In this document: piece after piece, positions 26,901 to 33,375 of the stretch
Numbering within the stretch: position 1 is the first letter of the stretch
How the letters are laid out: every line of letters begins with the position of its first letter
DNA from: Undaria pinnatifida
Lineage: Eukaryota; Sar; Phaeophyceae; Laminariales; Alariaceae
Assembly: GCA_012845835.1 (NCBI GenBank)
Contig: JABAKD010000029.1
Span: 7,873,048-7,937,047 of the forward strand
Direction of reading: 5' to 3'
Length of the DNA: 64,000 nt
Translations under genes and position numbers: made by a program
The notes under the pieces: model-generated
Seen by the model: the letters and a program-made list of their open reading frames with translations, nothing else
Told to the model about the DNA's origin: nothing
Databases searched by the model: none

Positions 26901-29900
26901 GCCCTGCAGACAGCTAATACCGTAAACTACACAAGATAACACACCCACATAAGATACCACACCCCCCACAGAATACGACACCCCGGTGATAATTTTGGGC
27001 GCATTTTTGCAACCATCGATTTATCACCGGGGCTACACAAGATACCACACCCCCCACAGGATACCACACCCGGTGGTAATATTTTCAAGCGCTCAAATGT
27101 ATCACCGGGGGTGTGTTATCTTGTGTAGTTTACGGTAGTCTACCCAGACGGCAGCACACAAAACGAAGAAACTCAGCCACACTTCTGGGAAAAAGGTCAG
27201 GACGAAAAACAAAATCGGAGCATTGTGACTTCTGTGCGAATCGAGAAAATTACGTTTTTTAACGTTTTTTTCTAGCTTGGTGTTAGCAACCCCCCCCCTC
27301 CCCCCGCTCGGTCTGGTCCCTCAAGAAAAAAAGTTTGGGCACCATATATTTTTTTGTGCCCCCCTGACCCAGGGTCAGATTGGAAGAGTCAGGTCCGGGT
27401 GGGATCAGCTCGGTGTGGGGTCGGGGTGTCAAGCGGGGGCAGCGTCGGGTCTTCAACAAAAGGTTACTGCTTGTACAGAATAGGCCCGCCAACCAGAAAC
27501 CCCCATTATATTTTGATTGAGCCTGAGATTGTTATTGTGACTCCGCCCTTGAACAACCTTTGAGCATAGGCTATTGCGTAGAATTTAGTGTAGAGCTCGG
27601 CGCTGAGCACGATTTCTTTCTTAGTTCAATTTGATTTGTCTTAGCGTCCGCCCAAAAGTAAGCCTTACCGTCTTACAAGGCAATTTCTTATTCGCGGGGA
27701 CTACTATCATGTACACAACGTGTTCATATTGTACACAATTGTTTAAAAATACGCCTCTGTGAATTATGTTATATTCGTTGACCCGGCCTGCAGCTAAGGC
27801 TCGACAGCGCAAGGAGACGCATTTTTTTTTTTTTTTTTTTTTTTTTTTATCCTCCGGCGGATGGGGAAAAATAAAGCTTTAGCTCACCACACTTCCGCGT
27901 ATTTTCATACGCGTCGTGTGTCGATTTAACTCAGTTGCTTTCGCAGCCCAACGCTAGCTGGCGCACCCTTCGAGTCCCATTGTAGGTATAGCGTAAGCTG
28001 TCCCTATCAGTGGTCTTCGTTACAACCCCGGCAGCGCAAGCTGCCGTTGTATACGGGTGCGTGTGTATGTCGACCCGGCCTGTCCCCTGAGGGTCAGTTT
28101 CGGTGAGACGCATATACTACGGGGCGTATAGCCTTAGCCTGGGTTAGGGTTTTGGGGTAGGGTTTTGCGCTATGGTTCGGGATGGGTTGGGTCGACATGG
28201 CCGTAAGGATGCAGAAAAATCTGACCGGCTTACAGCAGGGAAATTTCGGCAATTATCGGCAAATCAAATGCGAGTTTTGAAAGGATAAGACAAGTATGAC
28301 TTGCGGTGATTGCCACGGGCAGAGCGCTGCGATTGCGGCGCTGCTGCTGTGGGACTTGCCGCGAGGTGGCCCACGTGCACGGCGCACACGCAAGAGAGAT
28401 AGAGCCCGCGCGCAGCTCAGACGCTCACACGAAATCGACGCCGCACGGCGCAGCCGGCGGCCCAACAGCATGCTGCAACACCTGGTGTTGTAGTGAGTGG
28501 TACATCCCCGCTGTTACAGGTTTGTTGCGTTTCTCGGAGCCTGCGATCTGTCGCCCTGACGAGGGGGGTAGAACAGTCACTGCCCGCGTAAGTTTGACAA
28601 ACGTCGGCTTTTTTACACAGGCTGTGCGCGTGCGTATGCCCACACCACCGCAGGAGCAGCAGCAGCACCACCTCCATCAAAACTACAGCACCAGCAATGA
28701 GCGGTTTTGTGGCTGTGGCCTCAGGCTCTCGCGCCTGCCAGCGGCAGCGCATTGGTCGAGTTCATTCAAAGTCACAAAGCAGCAGCAGCAAGCAGCACTC
28801 CGAGTACGTACGTGAAAACCCCAAAACTTAATCAAAATCATACGTAACGAACCCTCGCCCGATCCACCAGAGACACAGCAGGTTGCGTGTTTGCTCGCGT
28901 GTATACCCACTCTACAGAAGCACCACCACCACCATCACCACCACCAGACTTCAACACCAGCAAGTAACAGATTATAATCCGCGGTCCCGGGTCTTTGCGC
29001 CTGCTACGTCGGTAGCGGGAAACCTCTGTAGGCCGAGTTCAATCGAACACAGCAGCGCTTTACGCGAAAAAAACTAAGTTAATAGCGAACCCTCCCCGCG
29101 GACAACATCCCGATAGTTTGAAGTAAAAAAAAACAAACTGTAAGCTAGGTAAGATATGGGATTGGAGCCTATTTTGTGTGCGACGACTGCTGGCTATCAT
29201 GCCATATCACACGACAGGATGCAAAAAATATAATACCGGTATCAGATCAAATATCATGCATGTTGCGTCATAAAATATCGCATCACTTCTTGCCATACGA
29301 ACAGGATTCATATTATAAAAACGAAAATACACTCCAGCTGTGAGATCGAAGATTTCGTCGAAACTCATCTTTGCAAGCGGTGTGTGATACTCCGATCGCG
29401 CGTGTTACGGGGGGTGTATACCCTCGTGAAGGATACAGGTAGGTGACTCCCCTGATAATGCCAGGGTCAACAGGACAATCATATTACATCATACCTGCAT
29501 AGAAGATACTCCAAAGCTAAGGCTGTCATCTTCTCCATCCTCGGAGAACTGAAAGGCAGATCGGATTTCGGCAGGTACAAGGCAGCAGGGAGTTAAACGT
29601 TAAAAATTCAAAAATTCCCTTGGTGGGAGGGCGGGGGTGAGGGGGGGCGTGCGGGGGGGGGGGGCTGTTTGGTGGGAGCAAAGAGTGTTGCTGCTGTGGA
29701 TGCGATTACCCGTAGCGATTTGCCAATGGCGGTTGTACAGGAGAATGTTAAAACTAATAAAGAAGCAAATAAATAAATAAATATTAGACATCAGAACCTC
29801 GTCAGCTCCCGCGAAGTTGGCGAAGTTGCACGTATGTGCGACGTTTTTTATTATTGCACGCAAATTCAATAGCGATTTATGTATGGCGGCTCCCTATGTG

Positions 29901-32853
29901 CAGGTCCGCACAAAACGACGGTTGCGCTGACCAGACCAACCCGACCCCAGACCTAACCCCAACCCTAACCCCAACCCAACCCTTTGGGGGGCTCGAGGTC
30001 TGCTCTCGAGGTCGGCAGGGGCAGTATTGAGTTTACGTGCAAATCTGAAAACCTTGCACGTACGTGCAACTAAACGCCTGGTCGAACCTCGTCGTAATCT
30101 CATCGTAAACACAACACTGCTGCCGTGTTCTTCACATTCAGGAGATGTTTATATAATGCCACCCATCTCCGTACAGCACAACCAGTCTCCGTGTGGATGC
30201 ATCACAGTGAGACGAGCTCTGTCGCCACAAACTACGAGATAGAGATACTTGTACACATTGTAAATACCAGAGCAAGTGCAAGGCGATTTGGCCCAAGCAA
30301 ACCGTATAATGTAGTGGTTTCCCTCGAACACCACGTATAAGAGTTGGTTTTGGAGTTCGAGTCTCGCGCGGGTCGGGCGTTTGAAGTTATGCGCAAAACT
30401 AAAAAATCCGAGCAATCAACTACTGAGAGCGCATAGCAGCGTGGGTAGGCGCAGTTCGACGCGAGTCAACGAGGGAAGAAAGGATTGACTTCTTCTCGCG
30501 ATGAAAAAGAAGGCACGTACCGCCGTAGCGGGGGGAGGGGACAAGAGCCTGCTTAGTGACCCTGCATCTGAGTTACGTCTAGGGAGGGAGAAAGAGAAAG
30601 AAAAAACGCCAACATGGGATGAGCAAAAAAAAGCAAACAAATGCCAACCGCCATGAATGAGCACGCTCGGAAAAAAAATAACTAAAAACTATGCAAGCCC
30701 AGCACACCAGACTAATTGCAAAAAAAAAGAAAAAAAGGAAAGGCTGAATAAGAAAGAAAAAAAAAAGGAAAAAAAAAGGAAAAAAAAGCAATTGGCAAAG
30801 AAAGGGGGGGAACAGGACGGCACGGACACAAATGAAAACGAAGCACAACAGCCAGAGCCAGCAAGGCCGGTCGCCCCGGTGGCGTGTTAGGGTATCCTCG
30901 AGCCTGGTAGAGGTCAGTTTCGTGAGTTCGAATCCCCCCGAGTACATACTCGTATAAATTCAGATTTTGTCCCCCTCAGAAACGGGTTTTATAGTTTCCG
31001 CGCACAGACTGACTAAAATCACCCTGTTAACCCTGATAGCTACACTAACTGTAGTTGTAAGGGGAGTCGCCGACCTATATCCTTAATGAGGACACACAAC
31101 TCGTAATGCGCGCGATCGGAGTATCACACACAGCTTGCAAAGATGAGTTTCGACGAAATCTTCGATCTCACAGCTGGAGTGTATTTCACTTTTTATAAAT
31201 TCGTGGGGACTTTTTCTTGCGCACAATTCGACTTGCGGGAAACGCGAGAGCGTGAGTTCGACACACTCGATGAAAAGTGGACGAGCAGTGGGATTGCTGA
31301 ACGCTATGCGCGATAAAAATTGAAACCAAGAACCGGGGAGGAGAAGCGACGACACCTGTGACCACGGCTTGTCGAGAAGCTGGAATGTAGAAGTGTGCGG
31401 AAAAAAAAAAAAGTATCACAGCAGCGACACCCAGCTCGCAACACCAGACACAACAGATGACGCCATCCAATCAACATCGGGGGCAGCAGTCATATTGGGT
31501 TTTTAAATTATCCTACTGCAGGAGTAGGCATGTGGGAGCGTTGCCGCTCCACGGTTTATTACCTGCGCACTACTATTGTTTCTGACGACACAAGTGGTGC
31601 AAGTATCGTCATCGTCGTCGTACCGAATTCAAGAACGAAGCCTACTATTAACCATGCCTGGAAATAAGCAAGAACGAACCAACCAACCAAGCAGATGACA
31701 CCACCCAGTCGACGCGGCGGCGGAACCCAAACTACTTTAGGTTCCGAACAGAATGCATGCATGCAACTACTACTGAATATAAATCCGTATTCGTAAAGGG
31801 TTGGGAGCGTTGCTGCCTGGTCGGTCATTTGCATGAGTATGCGTTCTTCACATGAAACTGACATTTCTACCCATCTTGGCATAGTGTCTGTCCTCTACAA
31901 TAGAGAAGAGATCTGCGGTCACACACATGGACAGCAAACTATACGTGACGGGCACCCATTGCAGCTAGATGTGTGTGTTCTCTTCACATTAAACCGTTCT
32001 TCTACTCGTCGACATCCAGCACACCCAGTGTCCGTACTGATTCTTCACCCTAGAAAGATCAGCTCTGTGGTCACAAGCTACGACACAGAGATAATGCATC
32101 GTAATGCATTCGACAACGCAAGATGTACAGCAAGGTGATTTGGCCATGCAACGCGAATGAGCACAAGGGCAACAAAACGAAACATGCAAAGCCAGCGCAC
32201 CAGATCATTGCATTAAAAACAGAAAAAAGAGAAAGAAAGATGAAAAAGTAAAAAGAAAAAGAAAAGAAGAAGAAAATGGAAAGGTACTTGTATGTATCAC
32301 ATGATCTCTGATCTCCTTCTCCGTCTGTGGTCGGTGGCTTGTGGCCTGTGGCATGTGGCTCAAAAAACGAAAAATCTAAAATCGGTTGGCAAATTTCATC
32401 TATTCTTACGGAAAACAAAAAAAAACGACGAATCCTTCGCTTCGACATTTTCGATTGTATTACTTCTTGATGGACAGGGTGACCTTAGCTCCGTCCATAG
32501 GGAAACCGACGACCTGCTCTCCACGTCCCACGGGTGCCTTGGAGGGGGGATTAGTTTTGCGGTGGTGCTCTCGTGCGAAGCTGAAAGTGTTTGGTGAGAA
32601 AGAGACTACGGCGGTAGCTGCCGTAGGCCTTGGTCCGTGTGGTCCGACCAAGAAACAAAACGTATACGAAAAAAATCCTCCGAAAGACTGACTTTTGTAT
32701 AATACGTAATGTGAAGCGGACTGTGAAAAGAAGGTGAAAAATGAATACAGAAAACAAGACGATTCCGTTCATTTCTTTTCTGCAGCTCGGTGCTCTCCGC
32801 TCCCCGTCGCCTCTCACCTTCGTGACGCTTGGCTTGCTCAGGAACACCCCCAT
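2740..32853 (-). CDS. PPM1G: PP2C-family Ser/Thr protein phosphatase, PPM1G-like, 13 exons over 30 kb
   Basis: Metal-dependent (Mg/Mn) protein phosphatase. Exons on the minus strand: 32818-32853, 29495-29548, 15573-15759, 14889-14985, 14410-14712, 10733-10803, 9608-10200, 8134-8322, 7339-7409, 6066-6159, 5287-5481, 4286-4426, 2740-2967 (stop TGA at 2742-2740). They sum to 2259 nt, 752 aa; every junction is GT-AG and keeps frame. Motifs in order: MGVFLSKP start, [14 protein letters not shown] (about 27-40), FGVFDGHGG (metal Asp89), ANAGDSR (about 528-534), [46 protein letters not shown] (Asp620), GDNMT (Asp669, Asn670). Metal-binding residues look intact. A Gly/Glu/Asp-rich insert (about 147-470) between the first motifs and ANAGDSR, with the NLPP..QMI signature, is the PPM1G arrangement. 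In that subfamily the acidic domain is linked to nuclear, splicing-factor and histone substrates (known for animal PPM1G; inference here). Gly2 and Ser6 fit an N-myristoylation site. The family is recognised securely; the exact splice choice for the last exon is least certain. Confidence 0.93.
2968..4285 (-). other. phosphatase intron 12
   Basis: 1.3 kb, donor GTGAGT, acceptor CGCCAG. AT-rich in the 3700-4230 part. No recognisable gene or repeat family beyond A-runs. Confidence 0.75.
4286..4426 (-). CDS. phosphatase exon 12 (GDNMT motif)
   Basis: A 141-nt exon, phase 0 at both ends, acceptor GTGCAG, donor GTGAGT. It starts [10 protein letters not shown], the conserved xVDFV strand and helix after SQE, and ends [13 protein letters not shown], the last catalytic motif, with metal-binding Asp669. 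Confidence 0.96.
4478..4695. repeat. (GGGA)n/(GGTA)n tract inside phosphatase intron 11
   Basis: Nearly pure gggaggga runs on the plus strand, i.e. CCCT polypyrimidine in the phosphatase transcript, just upstream of the exon 12 acceptor at 4426. The many G-runs make the plus strand a strong G-quadruplex candidate. Confidence 0.9.
4770..4885 (+). repeat. family F element, partial copy
   Basis: Matches the family F core (gttaaatcgacacacgacg, atgaaaatacgtgga, gtgtggtgagct, gcggcggaggata) with a local internal duplication of the acgtgga...gtggtga part. Confidence 0.75.
5287..5481 (-). CDS. phosphatase exon 11 ([15 protein letters not shown] to CDGVWD)
   Basis: A 195-nt exon, phase 0 at both ends, acceptor GTACAG, donor GTGGGA. 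It carries [33 protein letters not shown] and [14 protein letters not shown]. Asp in ACDG is a metal ligand. The NLPP..QMI stretch is closer to PPM1G than to PPM1A/B. Confidence 0.97.
5518..5715. repeat. G-rich tract (C-rich in transcript) before exon 11
   Basis: Almost 200 bp of ggggg/gga on the plus strand, directly upstream (transcript sense) of the exon 11 acceptor at 5481. Confidence 0.85.
6066..6159 (-). CDS. phosphatase exon 10 ([13 protein letters not shown])
   Basis: Acceptor GTGCAG, donor GTGAGG. It completes the Arg codon of GDSR and encodes [20 protein letters not shown] followed by [11 protein letters not shown], the conserved DHKP loop and ERIxxAGG motif. Confidence 0.95.
6476..6805 (+). 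repeat. family A repeat, partial copy
   Basis: Shares gcatggccgtagtcgtacga, gaccctcgcatccctac, ccgggacggagca, ttcggcgagtcgca and the later gatacgatcattc block with the copies near 58128 and 61856. Confidence 0.85.
6890..6985 (+). repeat. family A repeat, 5' fragment
   Basis: Second short copy starting at tgtgcatggccgtagtccta and breaking off after the accaaccaggg block. Confidence 0.8.
7040..7135 (-). mobile_element. LINE 3'-end fragment
   Basis: On the minus strand it reads [20 protein letters not shown], matching the C-terminal end of the LINE ORF at 55985-56365. 5'-truncated, inside intron 9. Confidence 0.75.
7339..7409 (-). CDS. phosphatase exon 9 ([10 protein letters not shown]...ANAGDS)
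   Basis: A 71-nt exon with acceptor GCACAG and donor GTGAAT. It encodes [20 protein letters not shown] followed by GDSR, the beta-strand pair and AGDSR motif of PP2C. It leaves in phase 2. Confidence 0.96.
7410..8133 (-). other. phosphatase intron 8
   Basis: 724 bp. T-rich in transcript sense close to the exon 9 acceptor (7430-7560). A family D fragment lies around 7590-7630 (cgcagcttgcaag, cgtttcgacgaaattct). No gene seen. Confidence 0.7.
8134..8322 (-). CDS. phosphatase exon 8 ([14 protein letters not shown]...)
   Basis: A 189-nt exon, phase 0 at both ends, acceptor CCTGCAG, donor GTGTGA. It encodes [14 protein letters not shown], then a Gly/Ala-rich and basic linker that ends LEDHPIQ and joins directly to AGCTSVVCL. 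The Ser/Glu cluster looks like a casein kinase 2-type target region (inference). Confidence 0.92.
8380..9370. repeat. degenerate GATTCGGACACG minisatellite in phosphatase intron 7
   Basis: Dense 8940-9260, looser on either side. Units of 12 (and 6) bp such as gattcggacacg and gacatggattcg, interspersed with cacggacatg blocks. Gives DSDTDSDT and RIRTRIRI pseudo-ORFs. The intron spans 8323-9607, donor GTGAGT, acceptor CTGCAG. Confidence 0.85.
9608..10200 (-). CDS. phosphatase exon 7 (acidic domain)
   Basis: Largest exon, 593 nt, acceptor GCACAG, donor GTGAGT. It starts [17 protein letters not shown], passes through Asp- and Gly/Glu-rich tracts with one basic helix-like island ([20 protein letters not shown]), and ends VLPKVEDE. 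Acidic domains of this kind sit in the same place in PPM1G and are its hallmark against other PP2Cs. Confidence 0.92.
10733..10803 (-). CDS. phosphatase exon 6 (linker)
   Basis: A 71-nt exon, acceptor GAACAG, donor GTGAGT. It enters in phase 2 and leaves in phase 1, which is exactly what is needed to join exons 5 and 7; it encodes [20 protein letters not shown] and a few more residues. It has no domain homology of its own and was chosen on phase, splice sites and open frame. Confidence 0.8.
10981..12075 (-). mobile_element. LINE 3'-end remnant interrupted by a ~690-bp insertion
   Basis: The minus strand matches the LINE end at 55985-56365 in two blocks, 10981-11105 and about 11795-12075 (atagaaattgtttgcttatc, atctatctcctaggatggcg). 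Between them sits unrelated DNA that the other copy lacks. The ORF is broken. Confidence 0.75.
11106..11794. mobile_element. unknown insertion nested in the LINE remnant
   Basis: Sequence absent from the uninterrupted LINE copy at 56240-56260. It holds a gccgtgcgg-rich stretch (11360-11420) and ends with an 8-bp-stem hairpin cgggcggc/gccgcccg (about 11758-11777). No transposase or clear terminal repeat is seen; boundaries are approximate. Confidence 0.55.
12480..13140 (+). repeat. family L dispersed repeat
   Basis: Shares actcgatctcgccgagatac, ccgatcaaggtg, aatgctcaagactctgg and ttcgccacccatcaagaga with 46560-46880 (inverted) and 47430-47800. Confidence 0.75.
14165..14350. repeat. ctctctagcaagc low-complexity block
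   Basis: Repeated ctctctagc, caagctctc and tagcgagct words over about 180 bp in intron 5; includes TACCAGGTA at 14213-14221. Confidence 0.7.
14410..14712 (-). CDS. phosphatase exon 5 (SFHRMDELL plus Gly/Glu-rich insert)
   Basis: Starts AGA TCT TTC after a CCCAG acceptor, giving [11 protein letters not shown], the conserved helix of PP2C. It continues into a Gly/Glu-rich low-complexity stretch and ends [13 protein letters not shown] before donor GTGATG (phase 2). The low-complexity part is the first half of the PPM1G-like acidic insert. Confidence 0.93.
14889..14985 (-). CDS. phosphatase exon 4 ([15 protein letters not shown])
   Basis: Acceptor CTTCCAG, donor GTGCGG; it enters in phase 1 and leaves in phase 2. 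It encodes the helix after DGHGG ([20 protein letters not shown]), a position conserved throughout PP2C. Confidence 0.94.
15573..15759 (-). CDS. phosphatase exon 3 ([10 protein letters not shown] to DGHG)
   Basis: Acceptor CAACAG, donor GTATGT. It carries the first catalytic motif [10 protein letters not shown] and the metal-binding FGVFDGHG. Between them is a Gly/Glu-rich loop of about 25 residues that is longer than in animal or plant PP2Cs. It ends in phase 1, and the split Gly codon is completed by the next exon. Confidence 0.95.
15940..16415 (+). repeat. long dispersed repeat, copy 1 (pair at 54804-55280)
   Basis: About 475 bp with clear collinear similarity to 54804-55280: ttctccggcg, gccgagctccgtggcgg, agcttcgctctcag, gcagctacatacagcca and gcacacctcgcctg in the same order. 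Coding in neither copy. Confidence 0.85.
17343..18092. mobile_element. tail-to-tail inverted pair of family F (fold-back-like element)
   Basis: Arms 17343-17475 and 17957-18092 are inverted copies of about 130 bp, both broken at the same point (ccgaagggtgcgcc / ggcgcacccttcgg). The 480-bp core starts and ends with A/T runs. Either a fold-back transposon or two SINEs inserted tail to tail; equal truncation favours one unit. Confidence 0.65.
18275..18465 (+). repeat. tandem family G units with ACCTGGTACCAGGT palindrome
   Basis: Two direct units of about 100 bp, each with ggcttctgctcgggttggga, acctggtaccaggtatatcg and gtacactacta. A third, diverged copy is at 22075-22140 and an inverted fragment lies at about 57230-57290. 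Confidence 0.85.
21376..21462 (+). repeat. family H short element
   Basis: About 85 bp: tagagccccaaaatccctcc, ctatacaatcttcaagtaac, ttgtcccccaaaaag, ccagctgcagaggcg. Other copies: 23182-23262, 49824-49908, 51367-51448 and 54601-54691 on plus; 36088-36172, 53436-53506, 53664-53746 and 54155-54214 on minus. Confidence 0.85.
22408..22690 (-). repeat. family F element, longer copy
   Basis: Oriented on the minus strand: hairpin-rich head (ggcagcgcaagctgcc, gatagcgtgagctgtc), core and tccgccggaggat followed by an A-tail (T-run on plus at 22410). The A-tail suggests a SINE-like retroelement. Confidence 0.75.
23733..23943 (+). repeat. ~60-bp tandem repeat with 16-bp palindrome
   Basis: Four units of about 59-61 bp: gtactattaatagtac (perfect palindrome, varied in unit 3), gcgcatagacacgccggt, cgggttgcgcggttt. 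Confidence 0.92.
25040..25215 (-). repeat. family E SINE-like element
   Basis: Minus-strand copy of the element seen on plus at 30420-30610 and 41112-41310; ends in an A/T-rich tail. A second minus copy is at 25440-25680 and a fragment at 22895-22985. Confidence 0.7.
26918..27137. mobile_element. 220-bp MITE with 29-bp perfect terminal inverted repeats and TA flanks
   Basis: The left end starts taccgtaaactacacaagat and the right end reads its exact reverse complement over 29 bp. Taking TA as the target duplication, the element is ccgtaaac...gtttacgg flanked by TA, as in Tc1/mariner Stowaway-type MITEs. Internal repeats (gataccacacccccca, atcaccggg) form secondary hairpins. No ORF. Confidence 0.88.
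27820..28080 (-). repeat. family F element with long A-tail
   Basis: Minus-oriented copy; the tail is a run of about 28 T on plus (27821-27848). The head carries the ggcagcgcaagctgcc stem-loop at about 28029. The long pure tail suggests a fairly recent insertion. Confidence 0.8.
29321..29465 (+). repeat. family D element, partial copy
   Basis: Starts aaaatacactccagctgtga and follows the family for about 145 bp, ending in the gtcaacaggac block. It sits just downstream (transcript sense) of phosphatase exon 2. Confidence 0.8.
29495..29548 (-). CDS. phosphatase exon 2 (residues 13-30)
   Basis: A 54-nt exon, phase 0 at both ends, acceptor TTTCAG, donor GTATGA. It encodes [18 protein letters not shown], which is exactly what PP2C proteins carry between the N-terminal SKP motif and GWRxxMEDAH. 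Without it the protein would lack the conserved SSMQ. Confidence 0.9.
29870..30090 (+). repeat. segment with telomere-like CCCTAA repeats (pair at 49428-49650)
   Basis: About 220 bp, nearly identical to 49428-49650: ttatgtatggcggctcccta, cgcacaaaacgacggtt, degenerate taaccctaacccc, ctcgaggtcggcaggggcag, gtttacgtgcaaatctgaaa. Confidence 0.9.
30420..30610 (+). repeat. family E SINE-like element
   Basis: Starts gcgtgggtaggcgcagttcg; the gttcgacgcgagtc segment resembles a tRNA B box. It ends gggagggagaaagagaaag into an A-rich tail, as SINEs do. Confidence 0.7.
30862..31395 (+). mobile_element. tRNA-derived SINE (family C), interrupted by element D
   Basis: Head 30862-30961 (gccccggtggcg, B-box-like gttcgaatccccccg) and body 31194-31395 (cttgcgcacaattcgactt, gacgagcagtgggattgctg, acgacacctgtgaccacgg). 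The two halves match uninterrupted copies at 52119-52402 and 62530-62812. The split is caused by a 232-bp insertion. Confidence 0.88.
30962..31193 (-). mobile_element. element D (232 bp) inserted in SINE C with a 9-bp target duplication
   Basis: TATAAATTC occurs at 30953-30961 and again at 31194-31202, bracketing the insert. On minus the insert runs from aaatacactccagctgtgag to gggggacaaaatct. It has no obvious terminal inverted repeat and no coding capacity. This defines the full-length unit of a family with more than eight copies in the window. Confidence 0.88.
32818..32853 (-). CDS. phosphatase exon 1 (start codon, residues 1-12)
   Basis: Encodes [12 protein letters not shown] and ends AAG|GTGAGA in phase 0. 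This is the classic PP2C N-terminus (MGxxLSxPxTxK). No ATG lies in frame upstream within the open stretch, so 32853 is taken as the start. It lies 348 bp from the ankyrin gene start on the other strand. Confidence 0.86.
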
Positions 32854-33201
32854 TGTAGGGGAGCGCGCGTCCCGACGGGTCACGCTCAACGGAGAACGCC
32901 CACCTGCTTCTTTCTCTCTCCACCACGGACAACAGGAGCTCGCCGAACGTCTGCTCTAGTTCGCTGTTGTGGCGTGTTTTGTGTTCCTTTGCTTGCGTTC
33001 TGGTTTGCATTTGGCATCGAGACCAAAAACTTGAAAGTTCGGGCCAAGCCAGCGCCCACCCTAAACACGCCTTGCAATGATGTCAAAAACATTTGGTTAG
33101 AGAGCACACCGAGCACACCCTCTCAAATTCCACCTTCACCCCGTCTGTGCACGTGTACTTGGCTGTTCCTGGTACCCCGAGAGGAATCGATACCGGCGTT
33201 G
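32854..33201. promoter_or_regulatory. shared head-to-head promoter region of the phosphatase and ankyrin genes
   Basis: Only 348 bp separate the two start codons, so both 5' UTRs and core promoters must lie here or overlap. It is free of the dispersed repeats that fill the surroundings. A CACGTG E-box is at 33150-33155 and a TGATGTCA CRE-like octamer near 33078. No clear TATA box is seen. Which sites act is inference. Confidence 0.6.
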
Positions 33202-33375
33202 ATGGAGGAGGGAGGGGACATGTCAGCCCCTGTAGAAGATGTGGCTAGAACTAGATTTGAGGATGCCATGGACGCCGCAAAGGTCGGAGACCAGCACCGG
33301 ATCAGGCTGTACCTGGACCGATTCGGGGGAAACGTCAATCTCAGAGACCGCGAGACGCAAGGCACACTCCTCCAT
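33202..33375 (+). CDS. ankyrin gene exon 1
   Basis: A 174-nt exon, 58 codons, starting MEEGGDMSAPVEDVARTRF and ending GTLLH before donor GTAAGC, phase 0. The frame stays open upstream to about 32734, so an earlier spliced start is conceivable. It holds the first, slightly divergent ankyrin unit. Confidence 0.8.

Larger units (their letters stand above)
15760..29494 (-). other. phosphatase intron 2 (13.7 kb), repeat-filled
   Basis: Donor GTATGA (from 29494), acceptor CAACAG. Listed separately: a long duplicated repeat (15940-16415), the family F inverted pair (17343-18092), tandem G units, families F, H and E, a 60-bp tandem array and a TA-flanked MITE. Stretches 18480-21370 and 24050-25000 hold only short random frames; I recognise no gene in them. 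Confidence 0.75.
29549..32817 (-). other. phosphatase intron 1 (3.3 kb)
   Basis: Donor GTGAGA, acceptor TTTCAG. Holds a telomere-like copied segment (29870-30090), a family O fragment (30170-30250), a family E SINE (30420-30610), an A-rich tract (30600-30800), the nested SINE C / element D pair (30862-31395) and a second family O fragment (32015-32105). No other gene seen. Confidence 0.75.

Noticed and set aside
28306..28815. 169-codon Ala/Arg/Thr-rich plus-strand frame
   Set aside because: GC-rich with CAG triplets; overlapping frames on both strands are open over the same span and no domain is visible.
30862..30960. Possible true tRNA gene (also near 40960, 52119, 62530)
   Set aside because: The heads share one diverged tRNA-like sequence fused to the same SINE body and do not form a convincing cloverleaf with an anticodon loop.
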